Shown piece after piece: positions 11,200 through 21,847 of a stretch of DNA of 64,000 nt. Where the stretch lies: the NCBI GenBank assembly GCA_036768485.1, contig JAVLUZ010000508.1, positions 682,001 through 746,000 of the forward strand, read 5' to 3'. Position numbers and translations under genes: made by a program. Under the pieces are notes generated by a model. It did no database searches, was not told the DNA's origin, and was given only the letters and a program-made list of their open reading frames with translations. Each line of letters opens with the position of its first letter. The stretch's first letter is position 1. This DNA comes from Mermis nigrescens. Lineage: Eukaryota > Nematoda > Enoplea > Mermithida > Mermithidae.

Positions 11200-11327
11200 T
11201 TTTCTGATGTTCAAAGAGAGGTCACGGAACTGCAGTGACCGTTTTTCTGAATTTCAACAAAAAGTCAGCGGAACTTCATTGACCATTTTTCTGAATTTCT
11301 GAAACCAGGTCACAGAACTGCAGTGAC
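11200..11327 (+). repeat. GGTCAC...GTGACC minisatellite, about three units
   Basis: Units of about 45-50 bp alternate GGTCACGGAACTGCAGTGACC-like palindromes with TTTTTCTGAATTTC spacers. The homologous stretch in the right arm has about seven units. Confidence 0.85.
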
Positions 11328-11448
11328 CAACATGGACAGCAGAAAAATCCTGGGGGGTTCTACTGGGCCAAAATCGCCAAAAATTCAATTTTGGGGGGTC
11401 CACTAGATTCTCGGGGGGAGCGTTCCACACTCCTCACGCCCATGCGTG
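11328..11448 (+). mobile_element. CT-like MITE, 121 bp, exact 8-bp duplication
   Basis: It starts CAACATGGACAGC and ends CGCCCATGCGTG. It is flanked by GCAGTGAC at 11,320-11,327 and 11,449-11,456. A counterpart is present in the right arm, so this insertion is older than the arm duplication. Confidence 0.88.
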
Positions 11449-12400
11449 GCAGTGACTGTTTTCATGAATTTCAGAAAAGTCGATGAAGTGCAACAAGTTA
11501 TGTTATGAGCAAACATTGGCGCAGGGGGTTTGGGGGGTTTGTCTCGCCGGGAACTTAAAATACCCAAAGATTACTGTAGACCCGAAGACAGTATTTTTAC
11601 CGTAACTACTGTTTCTGAATAGTGAATGCCTACCTTGCATACAGAAATTCGAATTAGGTAATAAGTTTTAGCTCAGGTAATTTAATTACATAGGTACATG
11701 TGGCCGCATGAAGCTACATAAATAAATATATGGGTATGGGTACATTTTCGATTCCGATAGCTGCAATCCGCCCATTCTAGGCTTTAAGCAGGGGCTGATT
11801 TTGATATTAGTCGGACGAGACCACACATGGGCGTAGATTGGTCTGCATTCGCCGAGAATTCGAAATACCCCCCCCAGAAATCGAAATACCTCCAGAATTC
11901 AATTTTTGAAAATTTTTTCGTTTCTTAAAATTCGATTTAATTGAACAGACTACAGCGAGCGAATAAGTATCTGATAAAACTGTGGAAAATTTGATATTTT
12001 TGAGTCAAAAAATTATCTTCAACGTTTAAAAGGCACACTTTCTATGATTTTTTGAAAAATCGACGACTGTGGGAATCACAGCTAATTTGATGGGGTCTGT
12101 ACTTGTAGCCATTCTGGACCCGAATTCCCCAAAAACACCTCTCAATCATACTGCGCAATTTTAGGGCCAAAATGGCGTCAAAAAACAGATAGTATAAATG
12201 CTAAAATAGCTTACAACTGGTCACTGGATAATTTCAAGCATTTGAGGGAAATGTTTAATTTACTTCCATTTGTATTCTTCGTTTCTCATTCCGCAATCCT
12301 ATTGTTCCGTTAGTACAGCCGGTAAATCTCAGCTCAATGCCCCTTGTGCATGTCTGATCTCACATTGAATTTATTATTTTCCGCCTTTACCGTCTGGAAA

Positions 12401-13073
12401 AACCAATTTAATTAAAAAGTATTTATGTTGGTATGTACTTCTTTCTCTATTCTAGAGTGTTACGTATTTAATGATTACTGTAATGTTCTTTTGTAACAAC
12501 ATCCATAAAATATTTTCATTGAAAAATCACAATGTAATACAAGAATGTATGTACAACATGTACCTACATATCTATATTACATCGTGCAGCGATGCAACCT
12601 AGGACGGCTTGGACAACACCTCAGTCTAGGGAGGTGACACGATGATATTTTGATTTGGGCAAAACTTACTTGACTGATCAAACTATATTTGTGTGTTTGG
12701 TGCGCAAAGAAGACAAAAGATCCGCATCTGGCGAATTCGGTTCAAGAAATTCGAGATGACCAGACACTACAGTACACCCGTAATTAAGGCCCGCATTGCA
12801 ATCAATAGCAATCAAAAAGCGGCCTACTTTCTTATTTTCAGCTATTATGCTTCTTTATTGTGGGACGTACATACCCACATAAAATGTCTAATGAAACGAA
12901 CCAGCATAAAAATTATGGACTCGTGCGTAGTGTAAGTGCCTACTAATATTCAAATTAATATGACAATTGTGTCGCCAGGCCAGAATATGTTTGTCTGTTT
13001 ATGCAGGACTGCTATACATACAATAGGTAAACAGGTAGATTACTCCATAGCTGATTTGTACGACGTCGATGAT
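12401..13073. other. Loop of the foldback element, non-coding
   Basis: It lies between the left arm and a hAT-like insertion. The open frame at 12,693-12,935 has no motif that I recognise and no coding context. Confidence 0.5.
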
Positions 13074-13724
13074 CAGGGCCGTGCTTAGAGGTTTAGCGGC
13101 CCTGGGCGAAACTTATTTTGGTGGCCCCCATAATTTTTAAAACTGGTATTATAGGCATCATAATTATCACTTATGTATATCCTTTACATATGTAACTATA
13201 TGATCGCAGTTAGCATCTTACTGTAAATTTACTAACAAAATATTGTGCTACATTATTTTTAGTATGTATCGTATGTTTTTTCTCAAATAATTTACCTATT
13301 TCGTGAATGATGACGTGCTTTATTACAAAATAACTTGTCTAGCTTTCTGAGCGGCAAACTTGGTCAATCAATTGCAAAAAATCTAACGAAGATGATAAAT
13401 CCTTTTCAATTGAAATTATCGCTAGTGCACTTAGACGAGAATCAGTCATAGTTGACCTTGCGCAAATATGTCTTTATTAATTTCAGTTCCGAGAAGGAAC
13501 GTTCTGCTGAGGCCACAGCAATAGGTATTGTGAGTAAAATTCTGAAATCAATTATAAGGTTAGGGAAAACATCCTGGAAGTCATTTGATTAGATATTTAA
13601 GAGTCGCTAGTGGCGAAGTTAATTCATTTGGACTTGATCGAGCAAGAACTTTCAGCTCAGTGTACATGTCTGGTCCATAGGCATGACTTGAGCGATTCAT
13701 CATCTTCCCATGTTTTTAAAGCTG

Positions 13725-13861
13725 GTATTCGTGGGTAGTGCTCAATGAGAAACCTTGAAAACGTTATTTCTTAGCCATACCATCATTTTTAAGACCATTT
13801 TTCGACCTCTAAAAGACCTTGCACCTACCCCCCCCCCCGAATTTTGTTGCTGCCCACATAT
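13725..13861 (-). mobile_element. Family CT element, partial, reversed
   Basis: It ends TTGCTGCCCACATATG, the reverse of CATATGTGGGCAGCAA. It includes the ATTTTTAAGACCATTTTTCG segment shared with other CT copies. The other end is missing. Confidence 0.75.
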
Positions 13862-14560
13862 GCTGCGGGGGTCTTAGGTGGCGCGGTCAAGCGTTCCCTG
13901 CGGGGTCCGGGACAGAGTCCCTACAAATTTTGTAAAAACATTTTAACGTCAAATAATAACGTTAAAATTTTCGCAAAAACGGCCGAATTTCGGTCCTGAA
14001 TGGAGCCCAAAAACACTCAAAATTGATGAACGCTTACATCTCACAAAACTTCTGAGCTGAAATGCGTTTTTCGACCTCTGTTAATTACATAGCGCAGCAA
14101 CGGGTCGCTGCCAATAAGATATAGAAAAATGTATAAATTGAAGTTTTTGTTCTTACCGTTTTCAGGCCCATTTGTGGCCTTCTTATTAAGAAGATGCAGT
14201 GCAGAAAACAGGAAATGCACAAAAACATAAGAAAATTTGGCCATTTCTTTCATTTAAAATAGGATTGTGTCCTTGTAAAGAAAGACAAAAAAGCAAAGAA
14301 TAGACAAACTGGTACACAATCATTTTAGCACTTTTAGTTTTATGCTCAACAAGCATGCGCACTTTCATTCAATGAACAAATAGTGCATTAAATTACTAGT
14401 GATGTGAAGTGCTAGATTATTTCAGATGATTCAAGCTTTTAAATTCATTTGATCTATGGCTCGGTGCAAAGCGCCGGAAAATTTATGACATTTTAGCCTT
14501 TTCGAACTCAATTTTCTGGACACACATTATTGCAACAGAAAAATCAACAATATGTCTGAA
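13862..14560 (+). mobile_element. Family H element, internal-right part
   Basis: Matches inverted 15,008-15,510 of the intact H copy. Shared landmarks include AAACGGCCGAATTTCGG, GCAACGGGTCGCTGCCAAT and GGCCCATTTGTGG. It includes a CGGTGCAAAGCGCCGG hairpin near 14,461. Both true ends of H are absent. Confidence 0.75.
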
Positions 14561-14956
14561 AAATGAGAACAAGTATAGGCAACTAAAGATTTTTAACTGA
14601 CTGTGTTTACATTAGAACGTCGAAAAATCGATCCTTTTGAACGTATGTATCGAATTATTGTAAGAGAGCCGCCAAAAAATGAATTCTATACGGCATGCAC
14701 TAAAACTTTTTAGCGGCCCATAATTTTAGCGGCCCTGTGCGGCCGCACAGTTCGTACCCCTCTAGGCACGGCTATGTCGATGATGAGTAGAGTGCACACA
14801 ATTGCTTTTTCAGAGTTCTGCACGTAGCTGAACGATAAATACATTTTGCGCATTAGAAATTGATCATTTGCAATGAATTACATGAATCAGATAGAGTTTC
14901 GGAGTCGTTTGAGGGCGGGAAATAATTAATTCAAGTGAGATCAGACATGCACAAGG

Positions 14957-16200
14957 CATAGGCGCAGCTGTGGGGGGGGGGGGCACGGGGCACATGCCCC
15001 CCCCCCCCGAAATTTTTCAGAGATATTGTTGATTTTTCTGTTGCAATAATGTATGTCCAGAAAACTGAGTTCAAAAACGCAAAAACGTCAAAATTTTCCG
15101 GCGCCGAGTCATTAATAATTATTGCTATATAGATCCAATGAATTTCAAAGCTTGAATCAGCTAAAATAATCCAGCACTTCACGTCGCTTTAGTAATTTTG
15201 CAATATTTGTTCGTTGAATGAAACTGCGCATCCACAAATGGGCCTGAAAATAGTAAGAACAAAATTTTCATCGATAAATCTTTCTGTATGTCATTGGCAG
15301 CGACCTGTTGCTGTGCTATGTAATTAGCAGAGGTCAAAAACGCATTTCGGCTCAGAAGTTTTGTGCAATGTAGGGTTTGGCCGATTTTGCGAGAATTTTA
15401 ACGTTACTATTAATCATTAAAATGCTTTTTTGTTACAAAATTTCCAGGGGACTCTGCCCCGGACCCCGCTGGAAACGCTTAAGCGCGCCGCCCCAGACCC
15501 CCCGCAAGCCGTAAAATCTCGTTGTACATGTGCAACGAGATTTTAGAGAGAACAAGCCAGGTAAAATGGTTAGGATTTTCTGAAAATTTCCGGCGTTTCG
15601 CGCCGGCAGTAATTTGTCCGTTTTGTATGATTTAAGCGGTATAAAATGAGTTTAAAATGCAAAAACGTCAAAATTTTCCGGCTCCTGGTGCCGCCAGTTA
15701 CTTTTTCTTTCTTTTTGTAAAGCTCCAGCATTGCGTTTAAAAGCCTGAATCACTCTAAAAATCGTCAAGCAAAGTTAGTAATTCGCAGTTTTCTTGTTAG
15801 AAGCTTGCCTGTCAAAACTGTTGTGTACAAATTTGATAATTTTCTGCTCTGTCAGATAATCAGTATCCACAGAGCTACAAAATGTTAAGGGCGGTAAAAA
15901 ATGACTAAATTTCGTGGCACTTTGCGCCATTTATGAATTTTGAACTGTTTGTCAATAGAAAGGCCGTCAATTCTTCATGGAAACGGTAGAAATTCCAAAA
16001 GTTTTCGGCGCTGCGCGCCGCTTTACACGTCTTCTATTTTTGATACCTAGTCAGAAACCCATAAATTCGCTAGGCTACACTACTGAAGTACGAAAAATTC
16101 AGTTTTACTATACATAACGTTACTGGCATTCAATGCAGAAGTAGTCTTAAAAAATTTTTGTTCATGCCCCCCCCGAACCAAAATCCTGGCTACGCCTCTG
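14957..16200 (-). mobile_element. Family H element, intact, 1,244 bp
   Basis: The ends are CATAGGCGCAGCTG and CAGCTACGCCTCTG-like (reverse of CAGAGGCGTAGCC). It is flanked by CACAAGG on both sides (7-8 bp duplication). The left foldback arm shows the uninterrupted site at about 12,345 (CCCCTTGTGCATGTCTG). The element is non-coding and contains four hairpins of the GGCGC...GCGCC type (near 15,096, 15,590, 15,688 and 16,007). Confidence 0.9.
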
Positions 16201-17179
16201 CACAAGGGGAATTAAGCTGAGATCTACGAGCTGGACTATCAGAGCGGAACAATAGGATTGCAGAATGAGAAACGAAGAATAAAAACGGAAGTAAATTAAA
16301 CATTTCCCTCAAATGCTTGAAATTATTCAGTAACCAGTTGTAAGCTATTTTAGCATTTATACTGTTTTTGACGACATTTTGGCCCTCAAATTGTGCAGTA
16401 TGATCGAGAGGTGTTTTGGGGAATTCATCTCCAGAATGGCTACAGACCCCATCAAATTAGCTGTGATTCCCACGGTCGTCGATTTTTCAAAAAATCATAG
16501 AAAGTGTGCCTTTTAAACGTTAAAGATAATTTTTTGACTCAAAAATGTCAAATTTTCCAGAGTGTTATCAGATACTTATTTGCTCGTTGTAGTCTGTTCA
16601 ATTAAATCGAATTTTAAGCAGCGACCAAAATCTGGGGGTCCGATGGGGCAAACTCGCTAAACATAGCAACAAAAAGTAAATATGAGGATCAATCGATTTA
16701 TTGTAGTCCATCGAATTCTCGGCGAATGCAGACCAATCTCGCCCATGAGTGGTCTCGTCTGACTAATACTAAAATCACCCTCTGCTTAAAGCCTAGAATG
16801 GGCGGATTGCAGCTACTCGGAATAGAAAATGTACCCACCTACGCATTTGTATACATATACCTATTTATTTATGTAGCTTCATGTGGCCACATGTATGTAT
16901 GTAATTAAATTACCTGTGCTAAAACTTATTACCTAATTCGAATGCAAGGTAGGCATTCATTATTCAGAAACAGCAGTTATGGTAAAAATACTGTCCAACA
17001 CTTTTTGGAAAACCTAGGGGTTGGGTCTACACTAATCTTTGGGTATTTTAAGTTCCCGGCGAGACAAACTCCCCCAAACCCCCTGCGCCGATGTTTTGCT
17101 CATAAAAATAACTTATTGCACTTCATCGACTTTTCTGAAATTCAGGAAAACAGTCACTGCCACGCATGGGCGTGAGGAG

Positions 17180-17369
17180 CAGGGGTGGATTTAGGAGGGG
17201 GCGGAAGGGCGGCCGCCCCCCATTGGCCCTAAAAAATGCGCAAATTAATGATTTTTGAGCGATTTTTGGCGATGTTTGGGTTAAAACGGCTAATTTTTCC
17301 GCCCAAGTCAGGGTTCCGCCCCCCCCCAGGGGTACCCGCCCCCTTAGGAAAATCCTAGATCCGCCACTG
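17180..17369 (+). mobile_element. Family Q MITE, 190 bp, exact 8-bp duplication
   Basis: It starts CAGGGGTGGATTTAGG and ends GATCCGCCACTG. It is flanked by GTGAGGAG at 17,172-17,179 and 17,370-17,377. The left foldback arm carries the empty site (CACTCCTCACGCC at about 11,427), confirming the boundaries. Confidence 0.95.
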
Positions 17370-17484
17370 GTGAGGAGTCTGGAACCCCCTTCCCGAGAAT
17401 CTAGCGGAGGCCCCAGAATTAAATTTTTGGCGATTTTGCCACAGCAGACCCCTCCTCCAGGATTTTGCTGCTGCCCATGTTGGT

Positions 17485-17825
17485 CACTGCAGTTCTGTGA
17501 CCTGGTTTCTGAAATTCAGAAAAGTGGTCAATGAAGTTCCGTGACCTTTTTGTTGAAATTCAGAAAAACGGTCACTGCAGTTCCGTGACCTTTTTTGAAA
17601 TTCAGAAAAACGGTCACTGCAGTTCCGTGACCTTTTCTTGAAATTCAGAAAAACGGTCACTGCACTTCCGTGACCGCTCTTTTGAACTTCAGAAAAATGG
17701 TCACTGCACTTCCGTGACCTCTCTTTTGAACTTCAGAAAAATGGTCACTCCTGTTCAGCGATTTTTTTACTGAATGGTAAACAAAATATCACTGAACCGC
17801 AGTGACCGTTTTTCTGAAGTGCACA
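17485..17825 (-). repeat. GGTCAC...GTGACC minisatellite, about seven units
   Basis: Seven units of about 48 bp consist of GGTCACTGCAGTTCC plus GTGACC and then a TTTTTGAAATTCAGAAAAA-like spacer. The palindromic half of each unit has a 6-bp stem. The left arm has about three units, so copy number changed after arm duplication. Confidence 0.92.
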
Positions 17826-17912
17826 CTGGCGCCAGTGTAGTTCCTTTCTGAAGTGGCAATTAATACAAGATCCCTTACTTAGGTACTTATGTACTTAGAT
17901 CTGCTCTCAGCG

Positions 17913-18191
17913 CTGGCCCCGATCGCTTAGTCTGAGCGACTTCGGTCTTTGGACCCTTACAGACCCTACGGCTTCGATCCCCTCGGTCCTAATATTGCAG
18001 ACCGCTTCTTGACGGGTGATCTCAGCAGCTACGCACTAAGCCCTAAGAATACCTACCTAAACCCCGGAATTGCCGCAGGGTCAGTTGACCTATCTCAACC
18101 CGCTCAAGTTGATGATTTAACTTATTTTCGAGGTTCGAATCAATCAGAAATGTTTTTGGTGCCTAATGTACGAAGCACAATGAAATTCTGA
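17913..18191 (+). CDS. Unidentified possible coding fragment
   Basis: An open frame with C/G-richer third positions than its surroundings reads through LDPYRPYGFDPLGPN and DLSSYALSPKNTYLNPG and ends at a stop at 18,189-18,191. It has no conventional ATG near its start. I do not recognise the protein. It could be the last exon of a host gene or a decayed transposon protein. There is no convincing splice acceptor, and conservation is unknown. Confidence 0.22.
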
Positions 18192-18333
18192 AAACAACAC
18201 CAACGAGCTCTAGACTGATCAATCATCATAGAAGATTAAATAATATTTTTGACCAATTTTAGGGTTGAGAAAAGAGTATTGAATTTTGAACGAAATAAAT
18301 AATGACACGAATTTACCTATTCTTTTCCACCTA

Positions 18334-18497
18334 TAGTCTGTTTCACATAACTTCGTGCATGAATTCTAAGAAATTTCATCGACAGTAGGCCGAAGGTTAA
18401 GACAAATATATATCATATCAATGCTATAATCGCACCTGTCAGCTTATTGTCGGAAATAGTTTTAAAATTTATGAACGAAGTTGTGTGAAACAGACTA
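18334..18497. mobile_element. Palindromic MITE with TAGTCTGTTTCACA ends
   Basis: TAGTCTGTTTCACATAACTT at the left is repeated inverted at the right with few changes, continuing about 28 bp. TA lies at each border (18,332-18,333 and 18,498-18,499), consistent with a Tc1/mariner-like target. Length is 164 bp, non-coding. Confidence 0.85.
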
Positions 18498-18499
18498 TA

Positions 18500-20255
18500 G
18501 TCTTAGAAATCCTCGACGTTCGTAGGCAACCGACCTCACTCTCGATATATGGTTTTCTATTTTATTCTAACAATATGTACACGGCCTTGTGCCGGAAAGC
18601 AAAATAACAACGAAAACGAATAAAACGCACTAGGCGATAAAATCGTACGTCCGCCAACTAACTGATGATCTCATAGGATCATTACAGTAGCACGAAAGCT
18701 TGACGTTAAATGCAACATAACACAAAATTACTTTTTAACTCACATCGAGTCTTCTAAACTAAGATAAGCGGTAACGCATAAAACAATTACTATTATCATA
18801 TACTTAATTCTATGTTTACCGGACAAGTATCTTATTAATTTTTATAATGAAAATTTGGGAAAAGATGGGAAACTGAAGGCATAGCCACAAGTGCACTATC
18901 GCTGCAACTAGCTACTGCCGTGTTGGCTATGATTAATGGCTCACCGCGAACTGCTAACACTAGTCCGCAAACGTGTAACTCTCGTAGTTACAGTTCGGTA
19001 TCTAATCAAAAGTGCTTATTACTGTAAATCCAATTTTTTAACAGCTCGACAGATGGCTCGGTTCAATCCGTCTCTCCGTTGAGCAGTGGAAAACTTGGGT
19101 AATGCGACGATAAGACATTTGAGTAATCGTCAGCGCTGGTTTTAAGCAGCCCTTTTAATTGCATATAGTTTCATAATTCACGAATTTTTTTACTGTATGG
19201 TAATTCAAAAGTATTAACAATTCAGCCAATCGGCAAATGGCAGTTTCTTAGTCGCCTCTCGCATAAACCGATCCGCTAATTGTGCAATTAGGTAGGTAAG
19301 TAATATTTTAAATTTTGCTGCGGCCTCCCCAGGTGGTCTAGCAGTATCACCTCACTTCACAGCGCGAAATACGAAATTGGATTACGTATGTGAAAGGTAT
19401 TTCTCATGAGCGAGGCTGCTATTAAGCTCTCAGAGCTTCTAAGAGTCACACTGACCCAGAGTGCCAAAGTTCGAGGTTTAGAGCTTCAAATAACATGCAA
19501 TAGGCTATAGCCAATCGGATGAAAGGCCCAAAGTCGATTGGGCTTAATCTTCACTGCCTTCGAATCGCTTAATTGTAAAAAAGCCTCATGCATTTTGCAA
19601 CAGACTATAGGTTCGAATCGAGCGTGAGATGAACTTCGCCGTAAAAAAATTTTCAAAAAAACATACAGCATAAGCAAAACAGGTTACTTCTTTAAGGCAA
19701 ATTACGCGACGTAAGCATTTACTGTAAAACCGCTGTTGGCTAGATTTTGTCTCCTACTATTTTCCTTGCGAAAACCGATGGCACTTGATGAAAAATTTTA
19801 GGAACATATGCAAAAATTGGAAAGAAAGTCTTGAAGTTTTAAAATTTTCTGAGCAGCTTCCCGCGCCTTTCTTCATCATGCAGAGTTAGCATTTTGGAAC
19901 CTGACACATGGTAAAAACAGGAGTTCCTGACAAAAGTGAAAAATGTGGAATCTTGGAGAATCCCAAACAAGATGCAGTAAAAGTGCTTGCCAGAAAAATT
20001 GAACAGCAAACATGCGAGGATAAAGATGTTTATTGGAACTAAAAGGCTACAGACCTTAAAAGAGACAGAGATACAGGTGATCCAAGAAGCAATTTTAACT
20101 TATGAAAGAAGTGGCAAGGAAATACACTTATAACAAGACAAGAAAAAAACAAGGGAAAAATTTCATAATTACTGATTTTTCAATTTCTTACAAAACAGCA
20201 ATTTTTCGGGTTTATAATCATCGCGAGCATCACTAGAAACCCAAAACTGGCTGCG
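18500..20255. other. Non-coding, comparatively unique sequence
   Basis: This is one of the few long stretches without a recognisable repeat family. I see no gene. A TAGGTTCGAATC near 19,609 resembles a tRNA B box but no cloverleaf surrounds it. Confidence 0.5.
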
Positions 20256-20267
20256 GAAACCAGGTTT

Positions 20268-20331
20268 TCATATGCAAATTAGCCTGATTTGCATAGTATG
20301 CTAATTAGGCTAATTTGCATATTGAAAACTT
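20268..20331. repeat. Hairpin with TATGCAAATTAGCCT arms
   Basis: AGGTTTTCATATGCAAATTA near 20,268 pairs with an inverted TAATTTGCATATTGAAAACT near 20,313. Each arm contains an ATGCAAAT octamer-like motif. Confidence 0.8.
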
Positions 20332-20398
20332 GATTCACGGCATGTGTTGGGTTCGTAGTGCTGCTCCTGATGATTAGAAGCCCAAAAAGCGCTGTTTG

Positions 20399-20537
20399 AG
20401 GCTTCAGATTGGTGTCAGGGGATGATCTAAGCCTAAGCCAAAGATGGGGCAAAAATTGCTTCGCTCGCTTCGCTCGCTCAGCAATTTTTGCCCCATCTGA
20501 CTCAGGCTTACATCATCCCCTGGCACCAATTTGAAGG
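20399..20537. repeat. Long hairpin next to the Merlin gene
   Basis: ATTGGTGTCAGGGGATGAT...GATGGGGCAAAAATTGC pairs with its inverted partner GCAATTTTTGCCCCATC...ATCATCCCCTGGCACCAAT, with TTCGCTCGC repeats in the loop. It lies 3' of the transposase on the minus strand and may be part of the same element. This is inference. Confidence 0.85.
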
Positions 20538-20540
20538 CAC

Positions 20541-20578
20541 ATAACTAAGCCTAAGCCTAAGCCAAAGCTAAGCTCAAC
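20541..20578. repeat. Short CCTAAG (TTAGGC complement) repeat
   Basis: CTAAGCCTAAGCCTAAGCC-like units. TTAGGC also appears near 25,970. The runs are too short to be telomeric. Confidence 0.7.
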
Positions 20579-20612
20579 TAAATGATTAGAAAAAATTACA
20601 CCACTCACTATA

Positions 20613-21632
20613 CTAATACTCCAGCTCATCCTGGCTGGCGCTGTCATCCTGGCTGTCGCTGTCATCCCCTGATCTTGGCGCACTGGGGTTACATGGATTG
20701 TACAGCTGTCCAGCCATGCGGAGAAACTCGATCGTGCGATCAAGTTGCCTTTCCTTGCACCGCTTGTTGAACATGTACCGAGCTAGATTACCGGGTACGT
20801 GCGCTTTGATTCTCCCTGACGATGTAAAACTAGACTTGGCTGCTCGCCAGGAGGACTCAATGGCGTTAGTATGTGTCTGTGTGTCAGGATCTTTGAAATG
20901 AAGAGAATGGTTTACTTTCATGTGAATGTAGCCATGGTCTCCCAAGCAGTCATATGCCTTCCAAAAGTCAGAGAGAATCGTCGTACCCGGGTTAATCCAG
21001 TCTCGGATTATGGGAAGCAATGTGTCAGACCCCCGGGCCTCGACGGCTACCATAAACACGCGACCGGAGCCCCGTTCATAGCCGCCGAAGACCCATTGGC
21101 CCTCCACATAATGCCCCCTATGATATTTTTGCTTACCAAATTTGGATTCATCAATCTCGACGACCTTACCAGGCCCACCGAGTTTTTCTGGATTGCTGAA
21201 GAATGCATCAATTACGACCTCCCGGCAGTAAGATGACCAGTTGACCAGACTTTCTTTCGCCATCTCAAGCTGTTCGCCAGTAAATCGCAAAGATGCACCT
21301 CCGACCCAGAAATTGACGAATCCAAGGACTTTCCAAATCGGTAACTTCGAATTCTCAAAAAACGTGTGCTTGCGCAAGCCCACTCGTACTCCGCAAGGCC
21401 GCGCCTTCTGCTTCCTGACCACCACACGCGCCCGGCACGTCCATATCCACCCATCCACCCATGATTCATCCTTTATCAGAACCATCTTCCCGCCACATGT
21501 TGGACAGTCGTATCCGCCTGCGTGTGGAACCAATCCCAGCTCCGCCAACTTCTCCGGCAACCCATCTCGATCTTCGCAGAATTTAACAATCTTTAATAGA
21601 TTCATAATAATCGTTCCCTGAATAACAAACAT
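20613..21632 (-). CDS. Merlin-type transposase (IS1016/ISXO2-like DDE), intact
   Basis: The 339-residue frame is uninterrupted. Residues 43-80 form an N-terminal zinc-binding region (YDCPTCGGKM at 41-50, WTC at 64-66, C80), followed by RKHTFFENSKLP, the usual Merlin linker. The catalytic triad is visible as D161 (VVEIDESKFG), D222 (LSDFWKAYDCL) and E259 (HTNAIESSW). The HTN.IE.SW block is diagnostic of the IS1595/Merlin group. The tail (320-339) is acidic. The second Met (residue 10) could be the real start. Its likely job is cutting and pasting its own element. A TATA box lies about 200 bp upstream and a large hairpin lies downstream. Terminal inverted repeats were not identified, so current mobility is uncertain. 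Confidence 0.95.
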   Translation of the reverse strand: MFVIQGTIIMNLLKIVKFCEDRDGLPEKLAELGLVPHAGGYDCPTCGGKMVLIKDESWVDGWIWTCRARVVVRKQKARPCGVRVGLRKHTFFENSKLPIWKVLGFVNFWVGGASLRFTGEQLEMAKESLVNWSSYCREVVIDAFFSNPEKLGGPGKVVEIDESKFGKQKYHRGHYVEGQWVFGGYERGSGRVFMVAVEARGSDTLLPIIRDWINPGTTILSDFWKAYDCLGDHGYIHMKVNHSLHFKDPDTQTHTNAIESSWRAAKSSFTSSGRIKAHVPGNLARYMFNKRCKERQLDRTIEFLRMAGQLYNPCNPSAPRSGDDSDSQDDSASQDELEY

Positions 21633-21833
21633 TTATGTAGGTAATTATTTCTGCAGCGCATCACTTCATTTCTATAATTGATTTCAAGCGCAAACAAAAT
21701 GTACATCGCGATTTCACAAACTATTATTCATCATGCTCTTGACACATTGATCATGCCACCCTTTCCCATGTCCAACATATTCACCCGTCAGCTCACTGTG
21801 ATCTAATTGACTACGCGCGCGTGGGCTCTGCAT

Positions 21834-21847
21834 CCCCCTTTTATAGG
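21834..21847 (-). promoter_or_regulatory. TATA box for the Merlin transposase
   Basis: The minus strand reads CCTATAAAAGGGGG, about 200 bp upstream of the first Met of the transposase. It is a canonical polymerase II core element in the right orientation. No initiation site is proven. Confidence 0.6.

Larger units (their letters stand above)
11190..12400 (+). mobile_element. Large foldback element, left arm
   Basis: This arm is repeated, inverted and diverged, at 14,895-17,750. Matching landmarks include the GGTCAC minisatellite, the short CT-like insert at 11,328, the TTCCCGGCGAGACAAAC region and the AGAATGGCTACAGACCCC region. The left arm lacks the H and Q insertions found in the right arm, so it preserves two pre-insertion sites. 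Confidence 0.88.
13074..14776. mobile_element. hAT-like non-autonomous element, 1.7 kb
   Basis: The ends are CAGGGCCGTGCTTAGAGG and CCTCTAGGCACGGCTATG (inverted, with a few changes), each followed by AGCGGCCCTG-type sequence. It is flanked by exact TCGATGAT at 13,066-13,073 and 14,777-14,784. It carries a reversed CT end (13,725-13,861) and part of an H element (13,862-14,560). No transposase is visible. Confidence 0.87.
14895..17750 (-). mobile_element. Large foldback element, right arm (interrupted)
   Basis: It is the inverted partner of 11,190-12,400. Two later insertions interrupt it: H at 14,957-16,200 and Q at 17,180-17,369. Without these and the hAT in the loop, the original foldback element would have been about 3.4 kb. 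Confidence 0.88.

Noticed and set aside
8844..13861. One 5-kb element with CATACGTGGGCAGC ends inserted in H
   Set aside because: The right junction lies inside a separate element with its own exact 8-bp duplication, and the flanking 8-mers do not match. Kept only as an open observation.
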